A stretch of 8,704 nucleotides of DNA, taken from contig CAJUOD010000115.1 in the NCBI GenBank assembly GCA_910587875.1, positions 1-8,704 on the forward strand, read 5' to 3'. Numbering within the stretch: the first letter of the stretch is position 1; the number at the start of each line of letters is the position of its first letter. Both the position numbers and the translations under genes were made by a program. Source of the stretch: an uncultured Oscillibacter sp. GTDB lineage: Bacteria; Bacillota; Clostridia; Oscillospirales; Oscillospiraceae. Below the pieces are notes generated by a model. That model worked only from the letters and a program-made list of their open reading frames with translations. It did no database searches and had not been told where the DNA came from. Below are positions 6,908 through 8,704 of the stretch, one piece after another.

Positions 6908-7321
6908 CTAGCCTAAGACCGCGTCCACGGCGTCCGGGTCCGGCGTCCCGCCCTCCAGGCGGATGATGATCCGGGCCGGGAGGCAGACGATGCTCTGCCC
7001 GGACCGGAAGATGGCCCCGGTGCGGACGCAGTCCTGGGTGGGGCAGTCGGACTCCGCCACCCAGACGCCGTTTTCCGTATCGTTGTGCCGGATCCCACTC
7101 AGCGTCAGGGTGTAGCCGTTGTTCGTATAGACTTGGGGTCCCTCCCAGTGTTCCAGGTCCAGGCGGTCCACCTCCGTTCCGTCCACGGACACCACCGCCG
7201 TCAGGGCCTCGGAGGTTCCGCCCCGCCACTGGAAGAAGGCCAGCCCTAAGGCCAGGGCGGCCACACACAGGACCACCAGCCCATCCCAGGCCGTGGGCCG
7301 GAGCTTGGGGGACGGCCTCAT
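6908..7321 (-). CDS. Membrane-anchored NusG domain II-containing protein
   Basis: The product has 137 residues. One N-terminal membrane helix (about 14-31, GLVVLCVAALALGLAFF) with basic residues before it places the rest outside the membrane. The outer part matches the stand-alone NusG-II family: VWVAESDCPTQDCVRTGAI, with C93 and C98, and GQSIVCLPARIIIRL, with C113. The three cysteines in this arrangement are a family hallmark and may act in redox or metal chemistry. Despite the name it is not a transcription elongation factor: the N-terminal NGN domain is missing and it is exported. Its start overlaps the apbE stop by 4 nt (ATGA) and the Gx-transporter gene starts 10 nt after its stop. This order is recurrent in Firmicutes. 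The biochemical role is unknown. Confidence 0.93.
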   Translation of the reverse strand: MRPSPKLRPTAWDGLVVLCVAALALGLAFFQWRGGTSEALTAVVSVDGTEVDRLDLEHWEGPQVYTNNGYTLTLSGIRHNDTENGVWVAESDCPTQDCVRTGAIFRSGQSIVCLPARIIIRLEGGTPDPDAVDAVLG

Positions 7322-8409
7322 GAGGGAACCACCTCAAGGGTATACCCGCTGGTTTCCTCCAGGGTGAAGCGGTCCGCAAGACTCGGGGTGACCACCACCC
7401 GGCCGTCCTCCGTCACCAATACCAGCTCGAAAGGACATCCCTGCTCTCCCCGCTGCGTCTCATCCCGCCAGAAGGCCAGGGCCTGTTCCTCCCCCATGAT
7501 AAAGAGGGCGGTGGAGTAGGCGTCGCACATGGTCCCCGGGAAGCCGTCCCCCCCTCCCAGACCAGCGACAACGGTAACGGAGGTCAGGCCGCTGTCCGCC
7601 GGGTATCCGGTAGAGGGGTCGATGATGTGGTGATACCGCTTGCCGCCCTCCTCGAAGTAGCGCTGATAGCCCCCGGAGGTGACGGCAAAGGAATCCGTCA
7701 GCGCCAGCACCCCGGCAAAGGCATTCTGTTCGTCCGCCCGAGCCGGGTCCTGGATGCCCACCCGCCAGGGGGTGCCGTCGGGCCGGTCGCCGTAGGCCAG
7801 CACGTTCCCGCCAAGATTGATGTTGGCCCGGGGCACGTCGTGCTCCTGGAGGACCTTCACAATTTTGTCGGCGGCGTAGCCCTTGGCGATACCCCCCAGG
7901 TCGATGGCCTGGCCGGGACCCAGAGAGTAGCAGATCGTGCCGCCGGAAGAACGGGGGCCAATGTAGCTGGGTCCTTGGACCAGCTCTAGAAGTCCGTCCA
8001 GCTCCGCCTGGGAGGGAACTTGGAAGCTGTCCTCCGTGAAGCCCCAGGCGGAGACCACCGGGGCGACGGCGATGTTAAACGCGCCCCCGGTGCTCCCGTG
8101 GTAGTATTTCGCAAGCTCCAAAAGGACCCCCAGGTCCTCCCCGACCTCCACCGGCTCTCCTGCCGAGGCGTTGAGGCGGGAGACCTCGCTGTCCGGGTCC
8201 GTCCGGGAGAGCTGCTTCTCCAGGTCCCGGATGGCGTCCTCGCAGGCGTAGGCGGCGGCAGGGGACCGCTCCCCGTAGGTGGTGATAAGCATGGCGGTGT
8301 CCATGGCGAGTACCTGGATGCTCTCCTGGGCCTCGTCCGGGCTCATCTGCGCGCCGCAGCCGGAGAGGAGCAGGGCCGTCAGCAAAATAGATACGGCAAG
8401 TCGTCTCAT
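7318..8409 (-). CDS. apbE: FAD:protein FMN transferase (ApbE), lipoprotein
   Basis: The product has 363 residues. It uses FAD and Mg2+ to attach FMN by a phosphoester bond to Ser/Thr of extracytoplasmic proteins such as RnfG/RnfD, NqrB/NqrC and FMN-binding-domain proteins. A lipoprotein signal ends in the lipobox LLSGC with C18 as lipidation site, so the enzyme is tethered outside the membrane. Family motifs in order: AIDLGGIAKGYAADKIV, NLGGNVLAYG, SFAVTSGGYQRYF, HHIIDPSTGYPA (H260-H261) and, near the C-terminus, MCDAYSTALFIMG, whose Asp and Thr match metal-binding residues. The start is set by AGAGG 6 nt upstream and by the signal peptide; the in-frame ATG at 8475 lies inside the promoter. 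It is the first gene of the operon and overlaps the NusG-II gene by 4 nt. No flavin acceptor is encoded in this window. Confidence 0.96.
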   Translation of the reverse strand: MRRLAVSILLTALLLSGCGAQMSPDEAQESIQVLAMDTAMLITTYGERSPAAAYACEDAIRDLEKQLSRTDPDSEVSRLNASAGEPVEVGEDLGVLLELAKYYHGSTGGAFNIAVAPVVSAWGFTEDSFQVPSQAELDGLLELVQGPSYIGPRSSGGTICYSLGPGQAIDLGGIAKGYAADKIVKVLQEHDVPRANINLGGNVLAYGDRPDGTPWRVGIQDPARADEQNAFAGVLALTDSFAVTSGGYQRYFEEGGKRYHHIIDPSTGYPADSGLTSVTVVAGLGGGDGFPGTMCDAYSTALFIMGEEQALAFWRDETQRGEQGCPFELVLVTEDGRVVVTPSLADRFTLEETSGYTLEVVPS

Positions 8410-8415
8410 AGCAAA

Positions 8416-8420
8416 CCTCT
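8416..8420 (-). promoter_or_regulatory. Ribosome binding site fixing the apbE start
   Basis: AGAGG on the minus strand lies 6 nt before the ATG at 8409. It supports this start over the in-frame ATG at 8475, which falls inside the -35 element and could not be transcribed from this promoter. Confidence 0.75.
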
Positions 8421-8446
8421 TATCTGTCTGGTTGTGATTCCTATAT

Positions 8447-8475
8447 AGTATAGCACGCCCCGAACCGCATCTCAA
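8447..8475 (-). promoter_or_regulatory. apbE: Sigma-A-type promoter of the apbE operon
   Basis: On the minus strand the -35 is TTGAGA (8470-8475) and the -10 is TATACT (8447-8452), with 17 bp between them and an extended -10 TGC directly before the -10. Transcription should start near 8440, leaving a leader of about 30 nt. Confidence 0.88.
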
Positions 8476-8483
8476 CGAAAAAC

Positions 8484-8496
8484 CGCGGGACCCGCG
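8484..8496. promoter_or_regulatory. 13-bp palindrome between divergent promoters (candidate operator)
   Basis: CGCGGG-A-CCCGCG is a perfect 6-bp inverted repeat around one central base, flanked by A-rich tracts on both sides. It sits 8 bp behind the -35 of the apbE promoter and about 30 bp before the -35 of the plus-strand promoter. A one-base centre is a poor RNA hairpin loop, which favours a protein-binding site. The A tract at 8497-8509 could also act as an UP element for the plus-strand promoter. Regulator unknown. Confidence 0.4.
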
Positions 8497-8525
8497 AAAA
8501 AATAAAAAACCTGGCGGGAAGGGCC

Positions 8526-8554
8526 TTGCAAAAGTGGAAAAAGTCTGCTATACT
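8526..8554 (+). promoter_or_regulatory. Sigma-A-type promoter of the plus-strand gene at 8628
   Basis: The -35 is TTGCAA (8526-8531) and the -10 is TATACT (8549-8554), with 17 bp between them and TGC directly before the -10. The 11-mer TGCTATACTAT is identical to the one in the divergent apbE promoter. Transcription should begin near 8561. Confidence 0.87.
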
Positions 8555-8566
8555 ATTTAAGCGTGT

Positions 8567-8587
8567 CGGCGGAAGAAACTTCCGCCG
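8567..8587 (+). other. Stem-loop at the 5' end of the leader
   Basis: CGGCGGAAG and CTTCCGCCG form a perfect 9-bp stem with an AAA loop. It begins about 6 nt after the predicted transcription start and ends about 27 nt before the ribosome site. It may protect the mRNA 5' end or have a regulatory role. The following bases (GGTACTTTTG) hold only four T after a gap, so it is a poor terminator. Confidence 0.6.
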
Positions 8588-8627
8588 GGTACTTTTGAAA
8601 GAAAAAACACCTTGGAGGTCTTGATAA

Positions 8628-8704
8628 ATGGCAAAGAATCCAAACGGAAAGTCTGCAAAGCGGGACAATTCCCTGTTCGGCGCGACCCTCTTCTTCCTCG
8701 CGGC
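8628..8704 (+). CDS. Unidentified protein, N-terminal 25 codons (3'-truncated by window edge)
   Basis: ATG at 8628 is preceded by GGAGG (8614-8618) at 9-nt spacing and by a consensus promoter and a leader of about 67 nt, so the start is well supported although only 77 bases are visible. The first 15 or so residues are polar and basic (MAKNPNGKSAKRDNS), and the visible end turns hydrophobic (LFGATLFFLA). This suggests a short cytoplasmic tail before a first membrane helix, so possibly a membrane protein. There is too little sequence to name a family. It is transcribed divergently from the apbE operon and may share its regulation. Confidence 0.75.
   Translation, partial: MAKNPNGKSAKRDNSLFGATLFFLA

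Noticed and set aside
6908..7321. Transcription antitermination factor NusG
   Set aside because: The N-terminal NGN domain is missing, and a membrane helix plus three outer cysteines identify the exported stand-alone NusG-II family.
8410..8475. Extended start of apbE at 8475
   Set aside because: It falls inside the promoter and would put 22 polar residues before the lipoprotein signal.
8482..8497. Palindrome read as a minus-strand terminator (T run follows it)
   Set aside because: No minus-strand gene ends just upstream and the loop is too tight for the full stem. A DNA operator is the better reading.
8441..8668. Minus-strand open frame of 75 codons in the divergent region
   Set aside because: It covers both promoters, the leader hairpin and the start of the plus-strand gene, and has no ribosome site or recognisable domain.

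Overview
The window is GC-rich, densely packed bacterial DNA. It encodes a pyruvate:ferredoxin oxidoreductase, an ApbE/NusG-II/Gx gene trio and an SLH-domain protein, and its sigma-A-type promoters are sharp AT-rich islands in GC-rich DNA. I infer a strictly anaerobic, high-GC Firmicute, most likely of the gut Oscillospiraceae (Flavonifractor/Oscillibacter-like). This is judged from protein style only; no search was run.

Layout from left to right. (1) Positions 1-939, plus strand: the C-terminal quarter of pyruvate:ferredoxin oxidoreductase. (2) Positions 957-993: a strong hairpin terminator lying between this gene and a convergent minus-strand gene. (3) Positions 1006-2733, minus: a secreted S41-type protease-like protein ending in one clear and one degenerate SLH repeat, with its own consensus promoter at 2770-2798. 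(4) Positions 2837-2873: the terminator of a six-gene minus-strand operon read from about 8440 down to 2876. In transcription order the operon holds an ApbE lipoprotein (FAD:protein FMN transferase), a membrane-anchored NusG-II domain protein, a Gx transporter/HepS1-family membrane protein, a CbbX/SpoVK-like AAA+ ATPase, a small polytopic membrane protein of unknown function, and an M3-type zinc metallopeptidase with a signal peptide and a C-terminal membrane anchor. The genes overlap by 4 nt or are 3-18 nt apart. (5) Positions 8410-8627: a divergent regulatory region with two back-to-back promoters, a 13-bp palindrome and a leader hairpin. (6) Positions 8628-8704, plus: the first 25 codons of an unidentified gene.

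How the genes may work together. ApbE attaches FMN covalently to extracytoplasmic proteins. ApbE, NusG-II and Gx proteins are known to occur together in loci for extracytosolic flavin-based electron transfer (Rnf-like or Listeria-type EET systems). No FMN-acceptor protein is encoded in this window, so its substrate must lie elsewhere. The three downstream genes (AAA+ ATPase, membrane protein, tethered peptidase) are tightly coupled to the trio, and together they are the most novel-looking part of the window: a possible envelope flavoprotein maturation and quality-control module. This functional link is inference from operon structure. No tRNA, rRNA, CRISPR array, insertion sequence or integration signature was seen, and no stretch over 300 bases lacks a gene.
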